DNA of 33,501 nt from Lachnospiraceae bacterium (GCA_021770755.1 JAETQI010000047.1:1-33501); one strand, 5' to 3'. Positions 15,869-23,988 are shown, counted from the stretch's first letter. A program made the numbers and translations. The notes: generated by a model from the sequence alone, not told the origin.

Positions 15869-16625
15869 GGCTTTGTCCTCCTCCGAGCATGGTAAGGACG
15901 TTCAGGATCTTATGAAAAAATTCACTTCTGCTGTCGTCGCCTCTGTGCAGCTCTGTAAATATTTCGCCGTCTTTCAGAAAGAGAATGCGGCTGGCATAGC
16001 TGGCGGTAAATGCGTCATGTGTTACCATGAGAATGGTTGCACCGAGTCGTTCATTGATACGTTGAATGGTAGACAGCAGCATTTGTGAGGAATGGCTGTC
16101 CAGTGCGCCTGTGGGTTCATCTGCCAACAGGAGTCGGGGATTGTTGATGATCGCCCTTGCACAGGCGCAGCGCTGTTTCTGGCCGCCGGATACCTGATAG
16201 GGATATTTGTGCAGGATATCACTGATATTTAACTTTTGGGCGATATCCAGAATGCGGGGTTCCACATGCTGTGCGGGTGTGTGGTTGATCGTCAGCGCCA
16301 GAGCGATATTTTCTGAGATCGTCAGTGTATCCAGCAAATTAAAATCCTGAAATATAAAACCCAGATTCTCCCTGCGGAACCGGGCCAGGGACTTGGGTCT
16401 GATCTCTGTCACATCTGTCCCCTCCAGAAAAATGTGACCTGCGCTCACGGTATCGATCGTGGAAATGCAGTTGAGCAGCGTTGTCTTCCCGGAACCGGAT
16501 GCCCCCATAATGCCAAGGAATTCCCCGGCTGCAACGCAAAAGCTGATGTCTTTGACCGCTTTCGTGATATTGCCCCCATTGCCATAGTATTTCTGGATAT
16601 GTTCCAGTCTCAAAACTGTGTTCAT
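15858..16625 (-). CDS. BceA-type ABC transporter ATP-binding protein
   Basis: The 255-residue ATPase belongs to the MacB/LolD-like group. Walker A GASGSGKTTL is at about 40-49, the Q-loop is FIFQDFNLLD, the signature YQVSGGQKQR is at about 143-152, and Walker B LLLADEPTGALD is at about 164-175. It is translated with the downstream permease and pairs with it. The intergenic gap to the kinase gene carries its own candidate promoter region and a BceR-like box. Confidence 0.92.
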   Translation of the reverse strand: MNTVLRLEHIQKYYGNGGNITKAVKDISFCVAAGEFLGIMGASGSGKTTLLNCISTIDTVSAGHIFLEGTDVTEIRPKSLARFRRENLGFIFQDFNLLDTLTISENIALALTINHTPAQHVEPRILDIAQKLNISDILHKYPYQVSGGQKQRCACARAIINNPRLLLADEPTGALDSHSSQMLLSTIQRINERLGATILMVTHDAFTASYASRILFLKDGEIFTELHRGDDSRSEFFHKILNVLTMLGGGQSHVC

Positions 16626-16707
16626 CTGATAAACCTCCTTGACGATCTTATATCTTTATTGTATAGGGAGCGTTTCATTTTTTGTATCAGGTTTTCTTAC
16701 GCAGTTC

Positions 16708-16721
16708 TTACAAAACTGTAA
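16708..16721. promoter_or_regulatory. Candidate BceR binding box upstream of the transporter genes
   Basis: TTACAAAACTGTAA (TTACA-N4-TGTAA) is a perfect 5-bp inverted repeat of the type bound by BceR-family regulators. It overlaps the kinase stop codon and lies about 83 bp upstream of the bceA-like start, where activation would be expected. A possible -10 (TACAAT on the minus strand) lies downstream near 16660. Confidence 0.6.
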
Positions 16722-17715
16722 TAAAATCGTTTATCTGGAAGGAGAGCGCGATCGTTGTTCCTGTGCCTTCTGATGAAACAGTCAGTCCGATATCCAGCTT
16801 GTCGCAAAGACGCCTGCAGAGGTACAGGCCGATCCCGGTAGATTTTTTCCCGGTCCGGCCGTTCTGCCCCGTGAAGCCTTTTTCAAAAACGCGGGGCAGG
16901 TCGCTCCTGGGAATGCCGATCCCATTATCGCTGATCGATAAGATGATCCTGTCGCCTGCCTTTTGGGCAGAAAAGTGCAGGGTGGGCTGTTCTGTGCGGT
17001 ATTTTACTGCATTTCGGATGATCTGGTCTAAGATGAAACGCACCCATTTGTCGTCTGTGAAGACGCTGTGTTCCAGATCGTCGGCCGCGATCGTCATGCT
17101 GCTTTGCCGCAGCAGATATTTATTGTCTGCGATCGCACTGTGAACGATGTCGCACAGACTGATCTCACGGACGAAGTAGTCTTTTTCTGTATGCTCACTC
17201 CGGGCATAGTAAAGCGCCTGTTCCGTGTATTGATCGATGTTCTCCAATTCCGCCAGGATGTCTCTGGTAAAGGGGGAGCGGTTGTTTTCACAGAGCAGCT
17301 TCATCGCCGTGATCGGCGTCTTTACTTCATGGATCCACTGTTCGATGTATTCTTTGTACTCTTTCCGCTCGCGCTGGATCCCGCCTATTTTTTCGAGCAT
17401 GGATCTCTCTGCCATCTTCAGGATCTGATGGAAGACCTGCCAGTCTGCCCTGTGTGGTTCTGCCATGATCTCCGATATCAGATACCGCTCTTCCAACTGC
17501 TCTGTCATATCCAGCAGTCTGTCCAGATCCCTTTTCTGTGTATGATATGTGGCTGACAGGTATGCAGTCAGGACGAGCTGCCAGACGATAAAAATGAACA
17601 GGACGGTCTGGGCGGGGTCCCCGTTTGCGGCTAAAAACAGGGCAAGCGCCAGCATACCTATAAGATTGACAAAGATCGCCGGGATCTTATTTTTCAGATA
17701 CTGTTTTCCGCTCAT
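16708..17715 (-). CDS. BceS-type intramembrane-sensing histidine kinase
   Basis: The 335-residue kinase has two closely spaced N-terminal helices (about 12-30 and 37-55) and almost no extracellular loop, the hallmark of intramembrane-sensing kinases. The phospho-acceptor is His129 in QWIHEVKTPITA. The ATPase domain has N (QIIRNAVKYR), G1 (ISDNGIGIPRSDL) and G2 (KSTGIGLYL) boxes. Its start overlaps the regulator stop by 4 bp. It should work with the permease, which acts as the real sensor in this family. Confidence 0.9.
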   Translation of the reverse strand: MSGKQYLKNKIPAIFVNLIGMLALALFLAANGDPAQTVLFIFIVWQLVLTAYLSATYHTQKRDLDRLLDMTEQLEERYLISEIMAEPHRADWQVFHQILKMAERSMLEKIGGIQRERKEYKEYIEQWIHEVKTPITAMKLLCENNRSPFTRDILAELENIDQYTEQALYYARSEHTEKDYFVREISLCDIVHSAIADNKYLLRQSSMTIAADDLEHSVFTDDKWVRFILDQIIRNAVKYRTEQPTLHFSAQKAGDRIILSISDNGIGIPRSDLPRVFEKGFTGQNGRTGKKSTGIGLYLCRRLCDKLDIGLTVSSEGTGTTIALSFQINDFITVL

Positions 17716-18380
17716 ATGATATACCCCTGCCTGTGCTTCGTCCTGATAAAATCTGTGAGTCCGATCGCCGCCAGCTTGTCGCGAATGCGGGTCATATTGA
17801 CACTCAGGGCATTGTCGTCGACATATAGCTGATGATCCCAGAGAAAATCGACGATATCATTGCGGGGGCAGATCTTTCCGGCATTTTTGAAAAGATAGTA
17901 CAGGATCTTCGATTCATTTTTGGTCAGTTCGGATGTCTGTCCCCTGTATTCGATCATACTGCTTTCCAGGTGCAGGGCGGCTCCGTTCCAGGTGAGGATC
18001 TCAGTCTGTCTGGAGGGGTATGCCCGCCTTAAGAGTGCGGCGATCTTGGCGAGAAGGATCGCGGTGTTGTAGGGTTTGGTGATAAACGCATCGCCGCCGA
18101 GCATGATACTGTTCAGTTCGTCCATATCCGTTCTGCAGCTTGTCACGAACACGATCGGGATATCTGAGAACGTGCGTATCTGAGAACATATTTCAAAGCC
18201 GTCGCTGTCCGGTATCCTGATGTCTAAAATGACCAAATGCGGTGCGAGATCTTTGACCTGACGGATGGTCTGGGAGAAATCGGTGACTGCATATGCCTCA
18301 TACCCATTTCCGGACAGAAGTGTTTTTAGCTGAGTCTGTATGGTAAGGTCGTCTTCGACGATCAGTATTTTTTTCTTCAT
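17712..18380 (-). CDS. BceR-type OmpR family response regulator
   Basis: The 222-residue protein has a receiver domain with Asp53 in LVILDIRIPDSDGF, acidic pocket VEDD (8-11) and Lys in FITKPYN, then an OmpR winged-helix domain at about 130-222 (SELTKNESKILYYLF and DDNALSVNMTRIRDKL). It is the first gene of the minus-strand module and presumably binds the box at 16708-16721. Confidence 0.92.
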   Translation of the reverse strand: MKKKILIVEDDLTIQTQLKTLLSGNGYEAYAVTDFSQTIRQVKDLAPHLVILDIRIPDSDGFEICSQIRTFSDIPIVFVTSCRTDMDELNSIMLGGDAFITKPYNTAILLAKIAALLRRAYPSRQTEILTWNGAALHLESSMIEYRGQTSELTKNESKILYYLFKNAGKICPRNDIVDFLWDHQLYVDDNALSVNMTRIRDKLAAIGLTDFIRTKHRQGYII

Positions 18381-18429
18381 AAGGATCCCTTCCTGAAATT
18401 TTAATCGACTTCCGGAGTTTCTTTACTTT

Positions 18430-18458
18430 ATTATACTGTATCAGGGCGGTTTTCTCAA
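18430..18458 (-). promoter_or_regulatory. Promoter of the BceRS-BceAB module
   Basis: On the minus strand TTGAGA (18453-18458), 17 bp and a perfect TATAAT (18430-18435) lie about 50 bp before the regulator start. Confidence 0.75.
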
Positions 18459-18488
18459 TCCGTAGTGCGGAGGAAAAGCGAAAATTAT

Positions 18489-18658
18489 GTTACAGTTCAG
18501 GACTTTGCACTACGCTGCAAATTATGGCTTATACAAGCCACGTAAGAACACGTTGTGGTTGAGAAGCATCAAGCCCATCGCATGCCGAACCTTGTTCGGT
18601 TTGGCGATATTTGCATGGCTTGATGCCTGTAACAGGAAGCCGAAGGCTGAACTGTTAC
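18489..18658. repeat. Structured intergenic repeat with many hairpins
   Basis: The 170-bp element is bounded by GTTACAGTTCAG (18489-18500) and CTGAACTGTTAC (18647-18658), a near-perfect inverted repeat. Inside are TTTGCA/TGCAAA (18504-18521), TGGCTT/AAGCCA (18525-18540), a long stem GCATCAAGCCCAT/ATGGCTTGATGC (18566-18626) enclosing CCGAAC/GTTCGG (18585-18599), CCTGTAACAGG (18626-18636) and AGCC/GGCT (18638-18648). It could be a non-autonomous mobile repeat or a structured RNA; the sequence alone does not decide. Confidence 0.65.
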
Positions 18659-18671
18659 AAAATTATTTTGA

Positions 18672-18700
18672 TTGTGGTCATGTCAATGGCATGGTATAAT
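18672..18700 (+). promoter_or_regulatory. Promoter of the PIN-like/DUF3990 cluster
   Basis: TTGTGG (18672-18677), 17 bp and TATAAT (18695-18700) lie about 49 bp before the start of the PIN-like gene. Confidence 0.65.
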
Positions 18701-18748
18701 AAATAATATAATGTTAAAAAATGGACAAGAGAGGGGAATGGATCGAAT

Positions 18749-19429
18749 ATGAATTATTATTTTATAGACTATGAAAATGTCCATGCGGACGGATTTACGG
18801 GAGTGGAAAATCTTGGGGAAAGTGACGTGATCTGCGTGATGTACACGGAACAGAGCAAGGCATTCTCGCTGGAGCTGGTGGAGAAGATCGCGCGGCAACG
18901 GACGCGGCTTGAGTCTTACAAGGCGGGAACCGGGGCGAAGAATTCGCTGGATTTCCAGTTGGCGTCCTATCTGGGATATATGATCGCAAAATGTGAGGGC
19001 AGGGATGATTGCTTTTATATTGTTTCCAAGGATACTGGTTTCAATCATCTGGTCGATTTCTGGGCGGAGCGCGGAGCGACTGTGAAGAGGATCCCGAATT
19101 TTATGGGAGATGAAAAGGAACAGAAGGAACAAAAGGAACAGAAGGCGGTGGCGGATGACGAGACGGTCGAGGAGGAGCCAAAACCCAAGGCAAAGCCGAA
19201 GACAAAGGGCAGATCGAAAGTGTCTGACTCGAATAAGGCGACGAAGGAGGAGCTGCTGCAGTATCTCACGGAGGAGGAATACTCCGACAAGATCCTGGAG
19301 ATCTTTAACAGTTATAAGACGAGGGTAGCCATTAACAACGGTCTGAGCAAGGAATTCCGGGACAGCCAGAAGAGCAGCGCGATCTACAAAAAGTTAAAGG
19401 GACTGTTGAAGGAAAAGCAGAAGTCGTAA
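18749..19429 (+). CDS. PIN-like domain protein (putative RNase)
   Basis: A 226-residue protein. Residues 1-120 form a PIN/NYN-like nuclease domain: FIDYENVH (5-12), the acidic LDFQLASYLGYMI and IVSKDTGFNHLVDFW supply the conserved aspartates. A charged linker follows, with three 9-bp repeats coding EQK units and a lysine/proline-rich stretch, then a C-terminal helical domain (about 165-226, EELLQYLTEEEYSDKILEIF). FIDYENVH proteins are common in Clostridia and may cut RNA; a target is not known. It is followed 19 bp later by a DUF3990 gene on the same strand. Confidence 0.75.
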   Translation: MNYYFIDYENVHADGFTGVENLGESDVICVMYTEQSKAFSLELVEKIARQRTRLESYKAGTGAKNSLDFQLASYLGYMIAKCEGRDDCFYIVSKDTGFNHLVDFWAERGATVKRIPNFMGDEKEQKEQKEQKAVADDETVEEEPKPKAKPKTKGRSKVSDSNKATKEELLQYLTEEEYSDKILEIFNSYKTRVAINNGLSKEFRDSQKSSAIYKKLKGLLKEKQKS

Positions 19430-19448
19430 GGGAGGGGGCACACCCTGA

Positions 19449-20123
19449 ATGGGAGAAGTTTTGTTTCACGGCTCGGAATATCTGATCGAGCAGCCAGTGT
19501 ATGGTAAGGGCGCTAAAACGAATGATTATGGAAGAGGATTTTACTGTACGCAGAATATAGAACTTGCGAAAGAGTGGGCATGTGCTAAGAATCAGGATGG
19601 TTATGTTAATCAATATGAGATTGATATGTCAGATCTTTCTGTTCTGGATCTGAATGATCCAGAGTATTCTATCCTGAACTGGCTTGCCGTTCTGGCAGAT
19701 AATCGTACTTATTGGCAAAACGGAAGCATCGCAGAGGAAGCAAAAAAATATATCCAGGAGAATTTTCTGATTGACATCGATAGATATGATATCATCAAAG
19801 GATACCGCGCAGATGATTCTTATTTTTCATTTGCGCAGGATTTTGTGATGGGAGCGATCTCGCTTCAGAAACTGTCAGAGGCGATGCGTCTTGGAAAACT
19901 GGGCGAGCAGGTGGTGCTGAAGAGTCAGAGGGCATTTGGCAGAATTGAATATAAAGGGAGCGAATCGGTAAGCGCTTCGGAATATTATCTCAAAAAAGCA
20001 GCCAGAGACAGGGAAGCCAGGAAAGAATACAGAAGATCAAAGAAATCACAGGCAGATATTCGTGAGATTTTTATTCTGGATATAATGAGAGAGGGTATGA
20101 AGCATGGAGATCCGCGCTTATGA
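19449..20123 (+). CDS. DUF3990 protein, candidate ADP-ribosyltransferase-fold toxin
   Basis: The 224-residue protein carries the DUF3990 core: LFHGSEYLIEQP (His7), DYGRGFYCTQN (about 26-36), AKEWA, a later DIIKGYRADDSYF and a QVVLKSQRAF stretch. From memory DUF3990 is placed in the ADP-ribosyltransferase-fold group, where the His and the Tyr in GFYxT would hold NAD; this is the basis for calling it a toxin candidate. The C-terminal extension (about 165-224) is basic and helical. The next gene, encoding an XRE-type protein, starts inside it (20-bp overlap), as in toxin-antitoxin pairs. Confidence 0.75.
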   Translation: MGEVLFHGSEYLIEQPVYGKGAKTNDYGRGFYCTQNIELAKEWACAKNQDGYVNQYEIDMSDLSVLDLNDPEYSILNWLAVLADNRTYWQNGSIAEEAKKYIQENFLIDIDRYDIIKGYRADDSYFSFAQDFVMGAISLQKLSEAMRLGKLGEQVVLKSQRAFGRIEYKGSESVSASEYYLKKAARDREARKEYRRSKKSQADIREIFILDIMREGMKHGDPRL

Positions 20124-20745
20124 TGTAGAATATTTGAGGCTGGCACAGAGAGTTCTTGGGGATGCGCTGGACTATGCTGTATATTCCTGTGAGATGGAGG
20201 CAGATCAGTTCTTTGGCATGTTTCTGGTATCGGGGATCGCGGAACAGTTTGGGAAGGGAAATCCGCTGTATATTGCAGGTATGACGGGATGCGAGCTGGT
20301 GGGCAAGGTTCTTTTGAAAAGCGGTATGAAAGTGCCGGATATACCGGATGCGATGTATCTGGACAAATCGCCGGAATATTGGGCAGGGTGGTCATTAGCA
20401 TATTATCAGTGGTATACGGGGAGGTCATTTTTAAGGATTCATCGCGCAGTATCCATACAGGAAATTCTGTACCTGTATCCGGCGTTTCATGAAGCGGATC
20501 TCATGAAGTTTGTTGAGATCATGGATGAAAAACTGCAGCAATATTATAGAGAGACGAATTTAAAACAGATTCGAAATCTGGTTGGATTGTCGCAAAACGA
20601 GCTGGCAGAAAATTCGGGGATCCCGCTTCGGCAGATTCAGCGCCTGGAACAAGGAGAGGCAGATATTTATGGGATACAGGTAATTGATCTGTACAGATTG
20701 AGCAAAGCGCTTGGATGCAGATGTGAGGATCTTCTGGAGATATGA
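20104..20745 (+). CDS. DUF3990 partner: helical domain plus XRE helix-turn-helix
   Basis: A 213-residue protein with two parts. Residues 1-145 are a helical domain of no family I can name surely (LGDALDYAVYSCEMEADQFF, then GNPLYIAGMTGCELVGKVLL). Residues 155-213 are a Cro/C1 helix-turn-helix (LKQIRNLVGLSQNELAENSG, QIQRLEQGEADIYG, LYRLSKALGCRCEDLLEI). Overlap with the DUF3990 gene suggests coupled translation and a neutralising and/or autorepressing role. It ends just before a hairpin. Confidence 0.75.
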   Translation: MEIRAYDVEYLRLAQRVLGDALDYAVYSCEMEADQFFGMFLVSGIAEQFGKGNPLYIAGMTGCELVGKVLLKSGMKVPDIPDAMYLDKSPEYWAGWSLAYYQWYTGRSFLRIHRAVSIQEILYLYPAFHEADLMKFVEIMDEKLQQYYRETNLKQIRNLVGLSQNELAENSGIPLRQIQRLEQGEADIYGIQVIDLYRLSKALGCRCEDLLEI

Positions 20746-20771
20746 ATCCCCCGCCGGTGAGGGCGGGGGAT
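20746..20771. terminator. Strong hairpin between convergent genes
   Basis: ATCCCCCGCC (20746-20755) pairs perfectly with GGCGGGGGAT (20762-20771) across a six-base loop, between the ends of the XRE-type gene and the serine hydrolase gene. There is no T-tract, but the stem is very stable. Confidence 0.65.
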
Positions 20772-20786
20772 CGGTCTTGTGGAGGA

Positions 20787-21983
20787 TCATGAGAGCGGTG
20801 CGATACCGTTTGCGACGGATCTGAAAAATTCTACATGCTTAAGCTCATATCCCTTTGCCATAAAATCAGGGTCTGCGCTGGTCTTTACAATGATCACGTG
20901 TCTTTGCGGATTGACATAGATCCACTGCCCGTAGACGCCGATCGCCATAAATTCGCCTTCATTTCCTTCGGGAACCCACCACTGGTAGCCGTACCCGATT
21001 GCGTTGTAGGCGTCATGGTTTGCACCCGGTTTTGAGAAGGCTGCGCTGATATCCATACTATCGCGCACCCAGTCTGCATCGAGGATCTGTACGCCGTCGT
21101 AGTTTCCATGATTCAGGTACAGCCGTGCAAACCGCGCGTAGTCCCTGAGGGAGACGCTCAGTCCACCCATCGCAAGTTCCGTCCCGTTGCTCAGCGTCCA
21201 GTATGCGTCGTGGGCAGCGCCGATCTTTTTCCAGAGTTTTTCTTCCATGTATTCCGCCAGGCTGCGGCCTGTCGCGTTCGTTATGATCTGCCCTAAGATC
21301 TCTGTGTTGATGCTCAGATAGCGGCGGTATGTGTAGGGTTCTTCCTGCATTCCGTATTTGGAAATGACCTTCATGGCGGGAGTGCCCATCAGTGTGCGCA
21401 TCGAAAAGCCGCTCATGTCATCGTCCTCGCTGAAATCGATTCCGGAAGCCATCTGCAGGCAGGCTTTGATGGGGATATTTTCCAGCTCGGTCCCCTTGAA
21501 TTCCGGGATATATTTCCCGATCGGATCCTCAATACTCCCGACACAGCCTTCCGACACAGCGATACCCATCAGTGCCGATACGAAGGATTTGCCCATGGAG
21601 TTGGAGGAAAACAGAGTTTTTTCATCTCCACCAGAAAAGTACTGCTCATACTTGATCACATCGTCCTTGATGACGATCATGGCAGAAGTCTTCGTGTCTT
21701 CCATGAACTGTTCTGTGGGATAGGCGGTTCCTTCAAAATCAAAGCTGTCGGCCAGTACAGCATTGTCTTCCTTTGCAAACTGAAATATGTCACTTCCCTT
21801 GCTGATTTTCTTTGTGGGCTGTATCTCCGGGGTATGCTGGAACGTGTGCGCCAGATTTTCATCTTTGAAACTGTTCAGGGAAACGTAGATTGTTTTTATC
21901 TTTCCTCCAAAACAGACGAGGACCACGCCTGTCAGAACAGCAATCGTGCCGATTGTGATTCCGATCCATTTCTTTTTCTTCAT
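20787..21983 (-). CDS. Class C beta-lactamase-like serine hydrolase, membrane-anchored
   Basis: I chose ATG 21983 after AAAGGAGAAAATAAC; an upstream in-frame start gives an unlikely 18-residue extension. The 398-residue protein has an N-terminal helix (about 6-26) as anchor or uncleaved signal, then a beta-lactamase/PBP4* domain with S129-M-G-K132 (SxxK) and YLSIN (Tyr222, Asn226). The third motif is not obvious; GVYGQW near 365 may serve. Such proteins are esterases, D-aminopeptidases or peptidases. It is divergent from a BlaI-family gene, whose product probably represses it. Confidence 0.88.
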   Translation of the reverse strand: MKKKKWIGITIGTIAVLTGVVLVCFGGKIKTIYVSLNSFKDENLAHTFQHTPEIQPTKKISKGSDIFQFAKEDNAVLADSFDFEGTAYPTEQFMEDTKTSAMIVIKDDVIKYEQYFSGGDEKTLFSSNSMGKSFVSALMGIAVSEGCVGSIEDPIGKYIPEFKGTELENIPIKACLQMASGIDFSEDDDMSGFSMRTLMGTPAMKVISKYGMQEEPYTYRRYLSINTEILGQIITNATGRSLAEYMEEKLWKKIGAAHDAYWTLSNGTELAMGGLSVSLRDYARFARLYLNHGNYDGVQILDADWVRDSMDISAAFSKPGANHDAYNAIGYGYQWWVPEGNEGEFMAIGVYGQWIYVNPQRHVIIVKTSADPDFMAKGYELKHVEFFRSVANGIAPLS

Positions 21984-22032
21984 GTTATTTTCTCCTTTTC
22001 TATATAGTTCTGTATTTTTTCCTGACAACCTC

Positions 22033-22063
22033 ATCATATTCCATACAGTAACTGTACAGTCAA
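22033..22063 (-). promoter_or_regulatory. Promoter with palindromic operator for the serine hydrolase
   Basis: On the minus strand TTGACT (22058-22063) and TATGAT (22033-22038) are 19 bp apart. Between them lies TACAGTAACTGTA (22044-22056), a perfect odd palindrome with TACA/TGTA ends like BlaI/MecI operators. Confidence 0.6.
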
Positions 22064-22093
22064 GTGTTTTTTGAAAAAAATTTGTGGAAGGTA

Positions 22094-22145
22094 TTGCATT
22101 ATTACCTACGGGGTGTTAATATATAAATACCTACATGATGTTAAC
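22094..22145 (+). promoter_or_regulatory. BlaI gene promoter with two direct repeats
   Basis: TTGCAT (22094-22099), 17 bp and TAATAT (22117-22122). Two copies of TACCTAC-N2-GRTGTTAA occur at 22103-22120 and 22128-22145 (25-bp period), one inside the promoter and one at the expected transcription start, as for a self-repressing regulator. Confidence 0.6.
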
Positions 22146-22169
22146 ATAGGCTTTTGGAAGGAGGACAAT

Positions 22170-22580
22170 ATGGCACAGCAGGTTTCGGAGTCTGAACTGG
22201 TACTGATGAAGATCATATGGAAGAATGGAGGGGCGGCGCTGTACGCGCTCATCATGGAGGAGCTGGAAAAGGAAAAGAACGAGTGGAAGAACAACACTGT
22301 GCTCACCCTGCTCTCCCGTCTGGTGGAAAAACGGTTTTTAAAGGTCAGGAAAATAGGCAGGCGCAACGAGTATGTGGCTCTGGTGACGGAAGCGGAATAT
22401 CAGGCAATGCAGACGCACAGCTTTCTCGATAAGGTTTACGGGGGAAATGTCAGAAATCTCGTGTCGACCCTGCTGCGGCAGGATATCCTCTCGGCGGACG
22501 AGCTGCGGGAGATCGAGTCCTTTTGGAGAGATGAAAATGAGTGGGATCCGGCAGGCATAAACCGCCAGGCGGAGAAATAG
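22170..22580 (+). CDS. BlaI/MecI/CopY family transcriptional repressor
   Basis: The start at ATG 22170 follows GGAAGGAGG; a longer frame from 22071 would run through the operator and is rejected. The 136-residue protein has the winged helix at about 5-80 (SESELVLMKIIWKNGG, NTVLTLLSRLVEKRFLKVRK, GRRNEYVALVTEAEY) and a helical dimerisation tail. BlaI repressors are inactivated by M56 sensor proteases. The only M56 gene in this window is the truncated one at 1281-1925. It probably controls the divergent serine hydrolase and itself. Confidence 0.9.
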   Translation: MAQQVSESELVLMKIIWKNGGAALYALIMEELEKEKNEWKNNTVLTLLSRLVEKRFLKVRKIGRRNEYVALVTEAEYQAMQTHSFLDKVYGGNVRNLVSTLLRQDILSADELREIESFWRDENEWDPAGINRQAEK

Positions 22581-22651
22581 TATAGAGCAGATGACTGCCG
22601 GTCAGTGTACGCTGAACGGGAGAAGGGGAATGAGGAAAAGGGGAGTGTGCG

Positions 22652-23698
22652 ATGAAGATAGCCGACATGCACTGTGATACGATATCGGAGATCTGGGAGA
22701 GCAGGAGACGGTGTATTTCCGGGACATGTGCTGATTCGGGGGAAGGCGGCAGTCCGCAGCAGCTTTCCCGGAATGATCTGCATGTCGATATCCGGAAGAT
22801 GAGACAGTCCGGTTACCTGCTGCAGAATTTTGCCATGTACGTGGACTTGAAAAAGGGACTGGATCCGTTTGCCTGTGTGCTGGAGCTGATCGATGTATTT
22901 CAGGACGAGATGGAGAAGAACAAAAAGGACATTCGTGTCATAAAGACGTATGATGAGATCCTTGAAAATGAACGGCAGGGGAAAATATCCGCGCTTATGA
23001 CGATCGAGGAGGGGGGCTGCTGTAAGGGAGAGATCGCGAATCTCGAGAAGCTATATCAGCTTGGGGCGCGCATGATGACACTGACCTGGAATTATCCCAA
23101 TGAGCTTGCGAGTCCTAATATATTTGTAAAGGACACGCAGTCAGGAAAAAATGCCGGAAATGACAGGGGATTCAATTTGTTTGACGGCTCGAATGGATTG
23201 ACAGAGAAAGGTTTTTTGTTCATCGAAAGAATGGAGGAGCTCGGCATCATCATTGACGTTTCACATCTGTCGGACGCAGGTTTTTGGGACATCGCGCGGA
23301 ACACGGGGAGGCCGTTTGTGGCAAGCCACTCCAATGCGCGCGCGCTGTGCGGACATTGCAGAAATCTCACGGACGATATGATCAGGACGATCGCCGGGCG
23401 GGGAGGCGTCATAGGGTTGAATTTTTATGGCTGTTTTCTGAATGAGACGAACGACAGTCGTTCCACAGTGGCGCGGATGGCGGCACATGCGCGCCACATA
23501 CTCAATGTTGGCGGCAGCGGGTGCCTTGGACTTGGTTCTGACTTTGACGGCATCAGCGGGGAGCTTGAGATATGGGACTGCTCCCAGATGCACAGGCTTG
23601 CCGACGAGCTTGAAAGACAGCATTTTACAGGCACAGAGATCGAGAACATTCTGTGGCGGAATGTCATGCGGGTCTACAGGGAACTGCTGAACTCATAA
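22652..23698 (+). CDS. Membrane dipeptidase (peptidase family M19)
   Basis: The 348-residue protein has the length and zinc ligands of renal dipeptidase-like enzymes: HCDT at 7-10 (HxD), Glu in MTIEEGG (about 113-119), His in DVSHLSDAGFWDI and in ASHSNARALCGHCRNL, and the late GLGSDFDGI aspartate. M19 enzymes cleave dipeptides, including those with D-residues. There is no signal peptide, so it is cytoplasmic. It lies 71 bp after the BlaI gene on the same strand and may share its transcript. Confidence 0.92.
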   Translation: MKIADMHCDTISEIWESRRRCISGTCADSGEGGSPQQLSRNDLHVDIRKMRQSGYLLQNFAMYVDLKKGLDPFACVLELIDVFQDEMEKNKKDIRVIKTYDEILENERQGKISALMTIEEGGCCKGEIANLEKLYQLGARMMTLTWNYPNELASPNIFVKDTQSGKNAGNDRGFNLFDGSNGLTEKGFLFIERMEELGIIIDVSHLSDAGFWDIARNTGRPFVASHSNARALCGHCRNLTDDMIRTIAGRGGVIGLNFYGCFLNETNDSRSTVARMAAHARHILNVGGSGCLGLGSDFDGISGELEIWDCSQMHRLADELERQHFTGTEIENILWRNVMRVYRELLNS

Positions 23699-23988
23699 TA
23701 TTCTGAGGAAACGCCGTCTTCCACAAGCGCTTCCACCATGGTAAAATGATTTTTTTCCAGCACTTTGACAGAAGGAAGGTTGTCGGCGTAGGTGAAGGCG
23801 CCGATGGTGTGCAGGTTATATTTGGGAATGATCTCCAGCAGGAACAACCGTGTCGCTTCGAAATCTTCGAGCGCTTCCGCCAGGGTCTTCGCCTTTTGGG
23901 GAAGCGTGCGGCGGATCTGCGGTGTGCTGGCTTTTCTGAAATAGATTGCTGTGGTCTCGGCAGTCCGTTCTCTCAAAGTGATCTTCAT
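23674..23988 (-). pseudogene. GNAT acetyltransferase with an internal deletion
   Basis: A 104-residue frame from ATG 23988 (after AAGGAG). Both ends look like one GNAT family: the N-terminus MKITLRERTAETTAIYFRKA and the C-terminus KYNLHTIGAFTYADNLPSVK with VLEKNHFTMVEALVEDGV. The middle, where the acetyl-CoA-binding RxxGxG loop should be, is missing although the frame is kept. It is probably inactive. Its 3' end overlaps the M19 gene by 25 bp. Confidence 0.6.

Noticed and set aside
19114-19143. Tandem GGAACAGAA repeats as a separate repeat locus
   Set aside because: They are three in-frame copies coding EQK in a charged linker of the PIN-like protein.
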